Below, in pieces: positions 21,645 to 33,800 of a DNA stretch of 64,000 bases. The stretch's first letter is position 1; the number at the start of each line of letters is the position of its first letter. The stretch covers positions 1-64,000 of the forward strand of contig JASWJB010000089.1 of the NCBI GenBank assembly GCA_032433595.1, written 5' to 3'. The position numbers and the translations under genes were made by a program. The notes beneath the pieces are model-generated. The model made no database searches. It saw only the letters and a list, made by a program, of their open reading frames with translations, and was not told the DNA's origin. The DNA comes from Conoideocrella luteorostrata. Taxonomy: Eukaryota; Ascomycota; Sordariomycetes; Hypocreales; Clavicipitaceae.

Positions 21645-23720
21645 TCACGTGTAGATAAGCTGCATATAATAAGACTTTCGCTCGTCAGGTGCATGCAGAC
21701 GTGGTGCAATTATGCAAAGCAGAGAGGAAGGACGGGACTTACGGCCCGAATAGTGTCGGCCGGGAAATGAAATATCTCGCTGTTGAAGCGGCGTCTCCGT
21801 CCAAGTCTCGCCAGCCCTAATCTTTATCGCTTCGTCTTCATGTTTACTTACCCGACTAACTACATGAGAACTTTCATGGTTCCATAGCGGTTCACTCACC
21901 ATGCTCTCCGGCCGCAGGGCAAAAAAAGTGGCTTTAGCCTGGCCCGGCTGAGTGTCAAGGTCCGAGGCTTCTGATCGCTCCCATTCATTGACTGCGGAGT
22001 TGCAGTCTGCGAAGTGACTTTTATCAACGTAGGTTCCTTCCACTGTCTTTCTGACTGGTGTCTCTGGAGTGTCTAAAGCGGTAGACAGGATGACTGGACG
22101 AAGCGTGGCCGCCTCAGAGTCTTCGTCGTGGGACTTCATAGCGGATTCAGCGTTGGGCATTACGTGTTTTGGGGTAGTCAAATTGTAATCGTCATCAACT
22201 GCTTCATGGTACTGAGTATCAGTAATGAGTTTTAGTGCTTCATCGTGGCAATAATCTGCTGATGACCTCACTTCAGGGTCTTCAGCCAACATGTTATCAA
22301 GTAGAAGCCAGAGAAGCTTGCTGTGTTGCATTCGGAAGTGACCCGTGACATGGGGTCGTACCGCGTGTATCCAGGCCACAGCGTCTTTCTTCCATCTTTC
22401 TTTGTACTCTGGAAGCCCGCACTCCAACCAAGCGACGACAACGCCGAGAGACCAAATGTCTATTGCCACGCTATACGTATCATTGATTGATTGTGCCCTT
22501 TCGATCAGCGGCCTTGAGATAAGTCTCTGGAGCTGCCCATCGAAGCGAACCACAGAATGTCTTTATTTGGTCTGACGCTTTGGAAAGGCCGAGGTCTGCA
22601 AACTTGACATGGATACCTTTAACTCCTCTTTTTGCAACTAGAGTATCCTCTGGCTTCATCTCGCGATGCCTAATTAAGGGCTTTTGATTATTGAGATATT
22701 CTAGGGCTAATGATAGCTAGCAAAGAACCTGTTGCATAATAGATAGCTAGATCTGACATGGGTTATGCTGGTCACTCACGTGACGGACCCGACGTATAAA
22801 AGGTCGAATCCAGCCCTTCAGTAGATAGAGAAAACAACTACCTTATAGCTATCTGAGATCTGACTTGTGCATTGCTTTGTTTCATTACCTTTATCTACCC
22901 ATTCATAATACTAATATAACAGCTAATATCGACAACTAACGTGTCACGTCCAGCAACCCACTGGCCGTATCCAGCACGTGACAGAACCTATGTGCTTTCG
23001 AAAGTAAATAAGTTATTGTGTGTGTTAAGCAAGCCCTCCCGAATATATTTAAATTCTAATTTAGGATAAGCAGATAGGCAGCTACTTAAGATATAGTAAT
23101 ACAAATTTTTTATTTTAAGTTAGTATAAACTAAAATAAAAAATCTATAACTTTAGGTTTAGCATAAATATAAGAAATCTTCTTTATAATAATAGCCTCTA
23201 TTTCCTAAAGCTTAATATTAACCTCTTTTCTTGCGATAAGCCTTTATAGCAGCTATTTTATAATATACTTATTACTAGTTATTATATTTTATATATATTT
23301 TATAGTCCTAAAAGATCACTCGCTAAGCTTCTTTTTATAGAGAATTAAACAAGATCAGGAGCTTATTAATAGCGTTTTATTGCTTAGTAGGGAGCTGTGT
23401 GCTAGGTGTGCTCTAGAGGATAATAGAGGCAAAGAGGTTATTAGGATCCACCATGCCTACGCGAAATCTTTTCACCCTATTAATGTAGTCTAGCGATGTA
23501 ATATCCCAAGAAGGCACAATAACCTTGAACTAAACAAGGTCTATGATATTAAGAATTAGAGGTCTGCCGTTAATGACACTAGGTCCCTTCAGCAGCCAAT
23601 CGAACTTCGATAGGCGCTCTCCTCCCTATCCATTGTACGTAATCTTCGTTCCACCTATAGAGCCTAGATCTCTTACTATTGGTCTGTCCTGGTCATCGAA
23701 GGTGAAGGGTTATATACGGC
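21645..23720 (-). pseudogene. FHA-domain Ser/Thr protein kinase, decayed
   Basis: Reading down the minus strand, 23715-23420 encodes an FHA-type segment (FTFDDQDRPIVRDLGS, GGTKITYNG, FDWLLKGPSVINGRPLILN, then ITSLDYINRVKRFRVG) broken by TAG codons, one of them in place of CAG or GAG. Then 23420-22900 is very AT-rich and stop-filled, with shreds such as IARKEVNIKL and EIEAIIIKKIS where the kinase N-lobe should be. Next, 22720-22500 encodes LALEYLNNQ, a catalytic loop reading HREMKPED instead of HRDxKPxN, ADLGLS instead of DFG, and CGSLRWAAPE. A frameshift then leads into an open 302-codon frame (from 22553) with YSVAIDIWSLGVVVAWLECG. The stops, TA-rich bias and lost catalytic residues show a dead gene. 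C-to-T type changes suggest repeat-induced point mutation in its 5' half. Confidence 0.85.
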
Positions 23721-24227
23721 GGTCTTCCTCTGCACTCCTTAGTCTGACAATGACTCAAATTGGCTTACTGTATTACTGTTAACTTATGTACATGTGTTTC
23801 ATTACGTTCAAATATGTACTTTGCGAAAACCATCGCTCTCCTCCGCTTCTCCCCACATTAATTAGCCATTGGTCCACTCTGTGTCCCTCAACGCTCTCAA
23901 GACACAGCCTAGAAACACTCTTTTCCCCGCTCCCCGCTCCCCGCTCCCCGACCGCTACTCTGAACATTCTTGCTCTAACCATCATCGTTCACGCTCTTCT
24001 GATATATCATCATAGTCAGCGCTTACTGACTAATCCACGCGTGCGTGCCAGGCAATAGCTATTGAAAACAGCCATTTAGAGGAGTGAAAGCAGCCTCCCC
24101 GGCTACTTAAGTAGGTACAGTACGTTCGTTACTACACCCTTTTTTCCTCGATATTATTACGAGAAGTTGAACTGACCGTGCATAGCTTCAGTACCGTAGC
24201 CCGGAATACTCTATCGCGGCTATAAAT
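23721..24227. other. Intergenic, promoter side of the MFS pseudogene
   Basis: No supported gene. CCCCGCTC is repeated three times near 23928-23948. The last 150 bases before 24228 are the likely promoter and leader of the transporter remnant, without a clear TATA box. Confidence 0.4.
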
Positions 24228-25792
24228 ATGGCCACTACAACTACAAATGAGACGAATGTGGTGGATGAACATGCGGCCTCAGTCATACCACTTTCGCCGC
24301 CGGCACGCACCAGGGAAAGGCTTGCTATGATCGAAATCACAAATGGCCCAGCGACAATCGACAAAGAGTATCCCACAGGGAGAGCATTCTGGCTCACACT
24401 GTCTTCCCTCTGCATCGTCCTTATCCTTGGCGGCCTGGACAACAACATTGTTGCGACTGCAGCCCCTTCCATCAGCGATCACTTCCATACCATGGCTGAC
24501 GTAGGATGGTACTCTACTGCGTTTCGAATCTGTACCTGCGGGTTTCAATTCATGTTCGGGAAAATGTACACATTGTTTCCCATAAAGACTATTTTTTTGA
24601 TTAGCAATGTTATTTTCCTGACGGGATCTTTGGTCTGCGCTACGGCAGCTACATCGCCCATGTTCATTTTTGGAAGAGCCGTTACCGGATTAGGGTTTGC
24701 TGGGGAAATGGCCGGGTGCTATGCAGTGATTGTGGAAATCCTGCCCCTTCAGCGCAGGCCGGCTTTCGCTGGTTTGCTAGCGTGCGTAGAGAGCGTTGCA
24801 ATCATTGCGGCGCCAATTGTCGGCGGTGGCTTGACACAGTCCTTAGGCTGGAGATGGTGTTTCTGGATCAACCTTCCCATTGGCGCTCTGTCGCTCGCCT
24901 TAATCGGGTTTGTCTTTTCGAATCTTCATAATCGGGAAGCTGATGGCATGAATTTAACTTTTGCGCTGAAGATTTCAGAGTTGGATCTTGTGAGCAACTG
25001 CCTATTCATCCCGTCGCTCACAACTTTGTTCGTCGCCTTGTCATGGGCGGGGACAAAATACTCATGGTCAAACGGGAAGGTCATCGGACTGCTTGTCGTG
25101 TTTGTCGTTCTCTTCGTCGCCTTTGTTTACAATCAGAATCGAAGGGGAGACTCCGCTGCTTTGCCAGCTCGAATCATTAAGCATCGAAGCGTCCTTTGTG
25201 GAGGTATATTCGCGTTTTGCACCAACAGCATGTTGTAGGTTCTGGAATATTATTTACCGACCTATTACTAGGTCATACGTGAATTTAGTCCAAGCGAGAG
25301 CGGCTTCAAAATGATTCCCATTTTCGTGGGGATGATGCTAGGGCTCTTTTTGCAAGGTGTTGGCACGACGGCTCTCGGATATTACACTCCCTTCATGTTG
25401 TTCGCGTCCGTATGTATGCCTGTTGCTGCAGGTCTGATGACAACGTACAAACTGCACTTCCGGCATCAGATATTAATCTCGGTATTAGCGTCATTCTTTT
25501 TGCGCAAAATTTTGGACCTGCAATATCCATTGCAATCGCGCAAACAATATTCACGAACCAGCTGTCCCAGAATCTTGAAGGCGTTGTGGGTAATCTTAGC
25601 CTGTCGAATATTGAAAACAACAGTCTCTCGGATATCAAGAGTGGCGTTGCGATGGAGAAAAGGAGCGATTTTTTGGCCGCAATTGATCAGAGCCTCGTCC
25701 AGACCTGGTATCTGGCAATTGCATTGGCGTGTACAACCATGGCTGCCAGTTTACTAATGGAGTGGCGATCTGTCAAGCGTAAGCAGTCATGA
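24228..25792 (+). pseudogene. MFS drug:H+ antiporter (14-TM type), inactivated
   Basis: ATG at 24228. The frame encodes a typical DHA2-type multidrug MFS protein: cytosolic N-terminus, then TM1 with LCIVLILGGLDNNIVATAAP (the family's LDxTIV-like motif, here with N), GWYSTAF, FGRAVTGLGFAGEMAGCYAV, and the WRWCFWINLPIGA motif (motif C region). It is broken by TAG at 25236-25238, a second TAG at 25272-25274 (TTY-Y-stop-VIREF, where relatives have Gln) and a one-base deletion near 25452, after which the frame opened at 25412 continues to TGA at 25792. Allowing for these three lesions the gene would be about 521 aa, the normal length. Such transporters often export products of secondary-metabolite clusters; the methyltransferase and P450 downstream fit that setting. 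Confidence 0.88.
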
Positions 25793-26060
25793 GTCAGACT
25801 GCGGTAAGTTCTAGCTTGCGGATTTGAGATCTGCTGAGTAATTTGATGACATATTTAGGGCCTTGCGCAGCATTCACGCACTGAAATGCAGCGTGGCTCA
25901 GTATAATTGACGCAGGTTTTCTTAATAGACTTGGATTGCTTCGGCTAGCAAATACATCCGAGATTCTAATACATAAGAAAAGAACTAGGAATATCCTAGA
26001 GAAACCTCATCTTTTCAATGCCATTCTTGTTCTTGGAGCCAGCTTCAGTAGAGCCAATTA

Positions 26061-27118
26061 TCAGCAATTCTCCGGTTTTTGTCCAACCACTAACACCCGG
26101 TCGAACGCGTACATAGCCCCTCTTCGCGTTTCTACCGCAGATGCCTGGACTAAAGACATAATATCTGCCGCCTTTTTCGGATTGGTGGACTGCATCTTAG
26201 CAGCAAACATCTCGAACATGGCAAAGGTACACCAGTGCAACATCATTCCCGCATGGCCTTCTTGGCGCCGCCAGTCAGCAAGGACATTTATTAGTCCTTC
26301 GGTCTTGAGGACCTGCGGAAGATCCCTGGCCCAACTGTGGTACAGTCGTGGGTCGTTCTGCACGGTCTGCTCCCAGAGTTCTGTGAGGGCGTCGGTGGGT
26401 ACATCAGGTGAGCTCGTGTCGATGCGGCAGGATCGAACATCGGTCTCAGACCACTGCAGGTGGCCGCCGGGTTCTCCAAAAACAAGGAGAAATTAGCCAT
26501 TACTGAATAATAATATATTGTTTGCCGTGTTTTTATCGTGTCAGGACAAAGCAAACCCCGTACTTACTCAGTAGTCTAGTAAGTTTCCGCAGCACAGGTG
26601 CCGGATCATTTTCAATGACAAAACTAAATAGGCGCAGGTTTACGATATCGAACATCTCGACGAGATCATCTGGTACATCGGTGAACACGCTCCATTCTCT
26701 GAGCGAGATGTTCTCAGGAAGCCATTGCTTGGGCGCAGCTTGTGAGATGTCAACATCGATCCCGACGAGCTCTGCGGTTGGATCCAACTCCTGTCGCAAA
26801 TCTAGAAGCCATACACTTGTAGTAGTTGTTAGCGATTGACAATGGTTCGAGTTCTGGTGTCTCTGGGCGAGGTCCATACCCAGTTCCGGTGCCCACATCC
26901 GCAATCTTGAGAGATGGCCCTTCTCGCGGGACACTTGGGTGCAGATTATACCCAAACATGTCTTTCAGGAGGTAATGTTGAAGATTAAGCCTTGATGCTC
27001 TGCTCAGTATACACTTCAGGGTAGGTCGTCAGAATAACGGCGATGTCAAATACCGATTAAAATCAACGTAATCCTGAGAGAAGGGATACTGCCCAGGCAC
27101 CTTCTTTGCCTCGGCCAT
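26061..27118 (-). CDS. SAM-dependent methyltransferase, LaeA-like class I
   Basis: Four exons: 27118-27054, 26999-26880, 26815-26568, 26473-26061. Introns of 54, 64 and 94 nt have donors GTATTT, GTATGG and GTAAGT; all phases agree, giving 281 aa. The N-terminus (MAEAKKVPGQYPFSQDYVDF) is followed by ASRLNLQHYLLKDMFGYNLH, a pattern of the fungal UMTA/LaeA-like methyltransferases. Motif I is IADVGTGTG (SAM binding), interrupted right after GTG by intron 2. VGIDVDISQAAP is the acidic-loop strand. FDIVNLRLFSF and LLKPGGHLQWSE are motif III/post-III. Likely methylates a small-molecule hydroxyl or amine in a secondary pathway; substrate unknown. It is the only fully intact gene among the transporter and P450 remnants, so it may still be under selection or simply be younger. 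It converges on the MFS pseudogene. Confidence 0.88.
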
Positions 27119-30100
27119 TCTGTCGACACGAAAGTCTTGGTAGTGGAAATCCGGAGTAGCGATGGTTTGGCGAGCCTCGGAATGGGCAGGAAGAAGGAAC
27201 TTCAAAGACTGCGAACTCGTTCAAAAACACAAGATCTGTCTCGCTAATAAATAGCCCACACAGCGGCGTAATAAGCAGAAGCCCGCACTATCCTTGGTAG
27301 TTTGGGAGGATGACGTCGACAGCGAAAAACAAGGCTGCATGGCGTCCAAAGGGTGCGCATGAGACTTCGCAGTAATTGGTTGTTAATTCCCTAGTCCAGC
27401 AGACGTGCATAACAAATTACGTACTTGACCAGACCGGCAAAAGAACTAGCTCTCTTGCAGAGCAATTACAATTACTTATATTTCCTGTAACATCTAGAAT
27501 TCTTTATCCACAAGGTTTGGACTAATATTCAACCTTGCGGTTTTAGTTGTACGGACCCGAAAGAGACGAAGGTGTGTAAGTGTGATGGTTACCAGCATTT
27601 TCTGGTTTTACACACTGAACCTGAAGCCAGAACACAAATAGCGGCTACTAGCGGCCGGTTGACCGGACAGGTAGAAAGGTAAGTAGACGCCATCACCCTG
27701 TCTCTTGGTGTGCTGCGGATGTCTCGGCGAGTGTTGGCTAACTAGTGGCATCTTGCGCATGATTACATCATCAATCCTGTTTCTGTGCAACTATTAAATA
27801 TTGCGTGGCCAGACTTGTGCACTTGTGGCAACGATGGGCCGTCTAGTCACGGCACTAGTCACAAGCTACTTTACCCGGCGCTGCAGACTACAGATCATGG
27901 ACCGAATTGAGCACCCAGAAATACCTTCAATTCGTCAACTAACCAGTTTTGGGGTCACTAGCAACTGCAACTAAGTTGTATTGATAGCATTGTCCTAGTC
28001 TGCCGGACTATAGACCCGGCATGCGGTGTACTATTCTCGCCTGAGTTGTCCTTGCGATAGGTTTCTGCTGCAGCCTTTGGGAGTCCGAAGACATGACAAG
28101 AAAAATTCGGTGAAGGATAAAGGGAGAAAGTGAGCGCTGCTTCATTAATGCAAATTGATCATGGGCTCATTGAATAATGAATGTGTCCTGAAACAAGACT
28201 CTAAGCCGTACAGGCTGTCGCTTCCAAAATGCGGAATAACTTCATTATTGTCAGCATTTGGAGCCCTCCATAAGATGAACAAGCTTACGTGTGTGAAAAA
28301 CCGGTTGGATTCTAAAGAAAACTCAAAGGAACATGCCCGAGAAAAGTTATTACAACAAAAGTGCAGGTTAACAGGAAATGTGCGTCCATTTTTGGAGGAC
28401 ACCGCTGTTAAAGGACAATTTTCAGAGTGCTGGGCTAATCGCCGGTCGACTACACCGGCCCACACGCGGGCAGTGGGGATCTATTAGCACGGCGCTTGGT
28501 CTATTTTAAGCTAGCTGGCTGTACTTAGTACGGCTAAGAATTTGAGGTCGGGAGCTATCGAAATGGCAGTGGAGGTCAGCTCTCTTGGTGGGGAAGCAAC
28601 CCCTTGGGAGGAGTTGAAATTGCAGTGAATTCCGGCGAAGTGGGGTGCGCCCGCCTGGCGATTGAAAACGGCAGCCAATTTGCAAGCAACAACTTTACAT
28701 GGGGCATAAGAGGCAGCCTCCGAGACCAGTTTTTTTTATCGGTAACGACGAAAAACGTTGAAGAGGCTAGAATATATCGCATCAATAATGACAGAACTGT
28801 AACTATAGCAAGGCACATTACCGAGGCGTGACAGAATGTCAGACTTCGTGTCCATGGTTGTGCTGTGGAGATAGTAAAGAGGTAATGCATATCCAGTTAA
28901 TAGCCAATGTCTAAGAGAGTCTATTGATATTTTATTCTCGACGACTTTTGAATGGTAGGACGTCCGCCGTTTGAGATCTTACTAGAAGCGGGGCGGGTGG
29001 AAGGCAGTGTCATGGTGGTCTGGCTTACTGCTCTGGTTGCTAATCTCACTCCTCGGGGTATCACAAATGTTCTTTTCCTATCATCGTCGGTTGATGATTT
29101 AGAAAAGCTGACATCACCGAATGCACGGGACCTTTCCTTTCGAGTTCCATGCTGGAAGCTATGTTTCTGCCACACTAGCCGACGATTGTCGGACGAGGAT
29201 CTGTGGCGCTTTGCGATCCCAAATTCCCTGTCAGTTGCATCAAAAATAATAGAGTTAGCATCTTTGAATCCTCCTGCTGTTAAAACATAGATCCATTATG
29301 TAGATCCTTAGAGAGAATGTTGGATTGAGCTTGACTCCGTGGCCAATTTCCACATTACAGCCGCATCTATCTTCTTCCCTTCGCGTTCATGGCCTTTCTA
29401 TGGACTGCCATCTTATGGAAAAGCTTTGATACTTAGCTGTGTTTTATATCCTCCTCCGACCGATGCCATAAACCTTATCGGATATTCTTCTCGTGGATCT
29501 ACATGGTACTGCGGACGCTAATCGGCTGCCCCTAACTTGCGATACTTCTCGGGTACGATCCTACCGGCCATCCCCACCATCCCTAATGTACTTGTTGACG
29601 TGAATAAAGCAAGCTTATCTACAGCGGAATGCTTTCCAAAGTTGCCCGTGCCCGCGACGGTCCTGGACGAAATAACAGATGCTACAGGCATTGATAAGTT
29701 CGGGTCGTTATAACCGGTCCTTCGAAGTTACCGAATATCGGGGCGGCTATCATTGCGCACCTGGCGGAGACACGGTTGCTTGCTCCAAATCGAGTGTCTG
29801 TACGGAGTACCTTCGCATTTGCTCCGACGTTCGTTGGGACGGATCTTGCAGCGTGGGCGTGGATTGAGTCTAGAGTGGGGCCGCTAATGTTTGCGATGGG
29901 GAGCGTGAGCGTGAGCTTGTGCGTGGCTGACGGGTGCTTGGGGCTCTTCCGAGTGCTAGTACGGAGTAGTTATAGCGCTGTGTACGGAGTAGACTGAGAT
30001 CTGCTACCATCTTTTCCCCACCAGTCAGCCCATTAGCCCATCTCCACCTCCCAAGGTGGCCCCGCTGATGGCTGTTGGTCGGACTGTCAACTTCTATTGT

Positions 30101-30272
30101 CTATTGTGGGGGCCTTCTCATCTTTTGCCGTAAAGCCTCGCCTTTCAGCCTCCTCACCTTTTGCCAGATCGTGTAACTGAGCCGTAAACCTCGCCTGTCA
30201 GCCTTCTCTGATCTCCCCTTCATCCCTCGCTACTTGTCGCCGTCCTTCCCCCTTACCGTAACCCAGCCCAAC
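27119..30272. other. Long intergenic stretch, no supported gene
   Basis: The first 250 bases are probably the methyltransferase promoter. Minus-strand frames at 28921-29290 (basic, about 120 codons) and 28576-28890 have no domain. Between 29300 and 29720 a plus frame has coding-like phrases but no start, domain or partner exon. Three TACGGAGTA motifs cluster at 29801, 29960 and 29983. CCTCGCC(T)TTCAGCCT-like phrases recur at 30135-30200. I see nothing that must be a gene. Confidence 0.45.
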
Positions 30273-32077
30273 ATGGCCTGGCTTTCGATCCTGTCTACGG
30301 TGGGCGCCTTGCTCTCAGCTACTTCGCTCGCGTAGCCTACAGCCATCGTTGTCGGATCAACGAGCTTCGAAAGCAAGGCATAGTAGGTCAACCCCTCAGT
30401 GCGCTGGTATGATATACACGCCCTAATAATAATAATTTGCAGCCAATGCCGAAGGAATGGAGTTGGTTCACCGGCCATCTCATGGTTCTTCAGAAGTACC
30501 TCGGGAGGATTCCTCCTGATGCAGCTGTAGCTTTTGCCATGCGAGACCTTGCACAAGAGTTTACTGACACAGAAATTTTCCTCATGGATTTCTGGCCAGT
30601 TTACCCAGCCCTTTACACCGTGATCAGCCCTGAAGTTACGGCGCAGGTGTGCAGCAAGTACAACTTGCCGAAGTCGGCCGCCAATGCCAGATCGATGAAG
30701 CCCGTTACCGGCGGCCCAGACCTCGTTTCAATGAATGGCGATGAATGGAAGTATTGGAGGACATTGTTTAACTCCGGATTCAGCGCCGGTACCATGCTAA
30801 ACAACGTTCCTCATGTCGTCGATTCAACACTGGTCTTTCGAGAAAAGCTTGTTGAAATGATCGGCAAGGGCATGTTTTCTCTTGATGAATTGACTACAAA
30901 GCTTACCACAGAAATAATTCTCAAAGTCACACTGTAAGTATCGCGATGAACTGGGCTGGCGCGTATTCGTTTTATTATGCTCACTACTCACATAAGTGAT
31001 AACGACTCAAACTACCAAAGGTCGCCCAATGTTCTTGTGGCCGCTCTGAAGACTATCCTTAGGTGGCACTCTTTCTGGGACCCTCGAGTGCTAATGCACC
31101 CGCTTCGACCAATCGTCCAACGATACAACGGTTACATCGTTAATAAATATATCCGCAAGGAACTAGAGAAGAGGTTTCAAGAGCTCAAGGAAGAACAGTT
31201 TCAGGGTGACTCGAAAGGCAAATCCAGTTCGACCAAGTCAGTTATCTCGCTCGCACTTGAGGCGTACCTGGCCGAAAAGCGAGGCGCCGGAGTTCTCCAA
31301 CGAGACCGGCTCGAAGATAACTTTGCAGCATATGCTACATGGCAGATTAGGATTTTTTTATTTGCCGGGACTGACACGACCGCATCAGCTATGGTCTACA
31401 GCTACTACATGCTGGCTAAACACTCGGAGTGGCTTAGCAAGCTAAGGCAGGAGCACGACGAGGTCTTTGGGGAAGACCCTGCCGATGCAGCTGGCCTTTT
31501 GAAACGGGAGCCTGCCCTCTTGAACAAGTGTAAGCTGACACTAGCGGTGATCAAGGAGACGTTGCGTCTCTACTCGCCTGCCGGAACTGTGCGCCAAGGG
31601 CTCCCAGGTATTTTCGTCACGGATCTTCAAGGAAATGAGCTGCCCATGGACTATGTTGGTGCCAATGTGCTCCACCAAGCATTACACAAAAATCCCCGCG
31701 TATGGCCAAGACCTGAGGAGTTTCTGCCGGAGAGATTTCTTGTAGGGCCAGAAAGTGAGCTCTATCCAGACCCAGCAGCCTTTCGACCCTTCGAGCAGGG
31801 GCCTCGAAATTGTATTGGGCAAACCCTGGTTTGGAATGAGCTCAAAATCGCCCTCATCTTGGTTTGCAGGGAACTCGACATCAGGGACGGCTACTCTGAC
31901 TTTGACGCGAAAAGAGACAAAGAGAGGGGCATTCTGGAGAGACTGAGGTATAGAGTATTTGGGGAACCTGTCAAGACGGTGCACGGAGAGCGGGCATATC
32001 AGACAGACACTGGAGGGCTGCACCCCGTGGATGGGTATCCATGCTATGTCAGTTGGGCAAAGGGCCGTGACGGATAG
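30273..32077 (+). CDS. Cytochrome P450 monooxygenase with N-terminal frameshift
   Basis: Three exons: 30273-30382, 30443-30933, 30997-32077. The 60- and 63-nt introns (donors GTAGGT, GTAAGT) join in phase. P450 landmarks: I-helix AGTDTTAS (about 31361-31385), ExxR in KETLRLYSP, PERF in EEFLPERFLVG, and the heme-thiolate loop FEQGPRNCIGQTL with its Cys ligand near 31812. ATG at 30273 gives a hydrophobic anchor start (MAWLSILSTVGALLSATSLA) but then hits TAG; the frame feeding intron 1 (AYSHRCRINELRKQGI) is offset by one base, so a single-base loss near 30335 separates anchor from body. With it restored the length would be about 560 aa, normal for a microsomal P450. Either a recent inactivating indel or a sequence error. 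Likely oxidises a secondary metabolite, with the nearby methyltransferase. Confidence 0.85.
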
Positions 32078-33331
32078 TGTAATTAAGAAGCAATATGTGT
32101 TCCTCACGGCCATGGGGAATGCACAGGACAAGGCTGCTCGAGGGGGGCGGGATTCGCACTTTGATGAATAACGACGCCCACAGAGAACTCCCGGTGTTGC
32201 TCGGGCCATGAAGCCATGCATATATTGCCATTTCTTCCCTCTCAGTAAGAGAAATACATCCTTGGTAGTAGGTTAGATCTTTATGCATATGTTTTCTCCA
32301 AAGTGGTTTCAGAGCTTCCGCGCAAAGCCAGTGAGCCGGACAGTAGTACGCTGCGCGATATTCTCAGCAGTTCGGAATGCGTGGGAGTGAATGCACAGGT
32401 TATATCCCACCCTGGCTCTTAGGTGTCACAAAAAAAGGGGCTGTGATGCACTTGCACTGAGGGTGGGTGGCGCAGCGAGGGCGCTGGTAGTACCGATAAC
32501 GACGTAGCATTACTGCTGCATGAGCTTTTCAATTTCGGATCAGAAGTTCTCGTATTGCATGTGTGTTGCGCGCGGCGTTGGAGAGCTCTAAAAACCGGCA
32601 TCGTCTTTGTCTATATATCCGCCCGCTCTCGTGCTAGCTAGCTGCGGAGTATATTGATTCCTGGCCCAGGGACACACGAACTCTTACCCATCTTTCGTCT
32701 GCGATTCCGTCGGGATAGGCGGCCCACATCCGAGACAGCTAAGATTGATGACTCACCCGCATTTGGCCCGCCTTGCATTGGCCGCCCTGAAAGAAGCAGT
32801 CCCGTGGTACTTTTGTGGCGGCCGAAGTGTTGGTTGAGCAGCCAGATGTTGGTTCATGCTCTAAAAACATCGGGAATCCCCCCTCAAACAACGCCTTTTA
32901 TTCTTTGCAGGACAGCTCTACCCGGCTCCTTGACGGTTCTTTGTTAAGTCCGGACACGTCCACTAGGCTTGTTCGGGGTCTCAAATATGGCGGACGTTCC
33001 TCTTTTGTTGGCAGAGCACACGAGTAACAATTTGCCAGTGGTGCGTTCCAACAGCCACACGGGAAGAAACGGCCTTGCGTTGGGGGCGGCGTCTGGGCGT
33101 GTGAATGGATGGCTAGGAACGTTATTGCCAGGGTGTGTGGTTGGTTATGAAGGAGAGGAAGTGGTGCCAACGCGTACTGAGTGAGCTCCTCGTACCACCA
33201 AGTATTTGCTCTTATTAATCACATCTAATGGATAGCCTCAGCTGCAAGCTCAATAGCCCCTCCCCCCTCCCCCCTCCTCCCAAATCTAAATATAGGTACC
33301 AATCTCTTTTGACAACTTGACGTCACGCATC
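32078..33331. other. Intergenic, no supported gene
   Basis: Short overlapping frames only. Positions 32610-32660 contain CTAGCTAGCT. A C-rich patch lies at about 33260-33285. The last 50 bases are the leader of the truncated MFS gene. Confidence 0.5.
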
Positions 33332-33800
33332 ATGGTCGCAATGGAAAACTCTAAATTGTTTGCGGAAACACCGCCTGAAGAGACAACGGCAGAGGTGGAG
33401 TCAACTACAAAGGGTCGATCCTTTGGCTAGTTATGTTCTCGCTTTGCCTGATTTGCTTCATGTCGTCGCTGGACGGATCCATGGTTGCCAATACGCTCCC
33501 AAGCATATCTAACGGCCTCGAGCTTGGCGACAAGTACGTGCCGGTAGCGGACTGCTTTCTATTTGCTCAGACTGTGATGCAGCCCGGGGTTGCGCAGATA
33601 TGTGATATATTCGGGCGCTGCTGGCCCATGATAATCTCGATTGCCATTTTCGCTCTCGGCAGTGCTCCAAAGATGCTGTGACCATGATTGCTGGCCGCAC
33701 TGTCCAGGTACTGGGAAGTGGTGGGATCATGCTGCTCGTGGAGCTGGTTATCTGTGACATGACCTCGCCGAGAGAAAGGGGCAAACATCTTGGTATTGTG
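33332..33800 (+). pseudogene. MFS transporter, N-terminal fragment only
   Basis: ATG at 33332 starts a polar N-terminus (FAETPPEETTAEVE). A one-base shift near 33420 is needed to reach SILWLVMFSLCLICFMSSLDGSM, the first membrane helix with the family LDxxI-like motif. The frame continues through SNGLELGDKYVPVADCF, then QICDIFGRCWPMIISIAIFALGS. A second shift near 33677 leads into MIAGRTVQVLGSGGIMLLVE and SPRERGKHLGIVL. The homology stops abruptly near 33800, after about four membrane helices, where DUF3435-type sequence begins. This is a truncated, twice-shifted copy of a 14-TM-type transporter, distinct from the one at 24228. Confidence 0.82.

Noticed and set aside
26533..26567. Methyltransferase as a pseudogene because of frame changes
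   Set aside because: Three introns with proper donors and acceptors reconcile every frame change and keep phase.
28921..29290. Basic minus-strand frame of about 120 codons
   Set aside because: No start codon in good context, no domain and no partner exon; left as intergenic.
29300..29720. Coding-like plus-strand phrases before the P450
   Set aside because: Could be a decayed gene end but I recognise no family and cannot build a frame.
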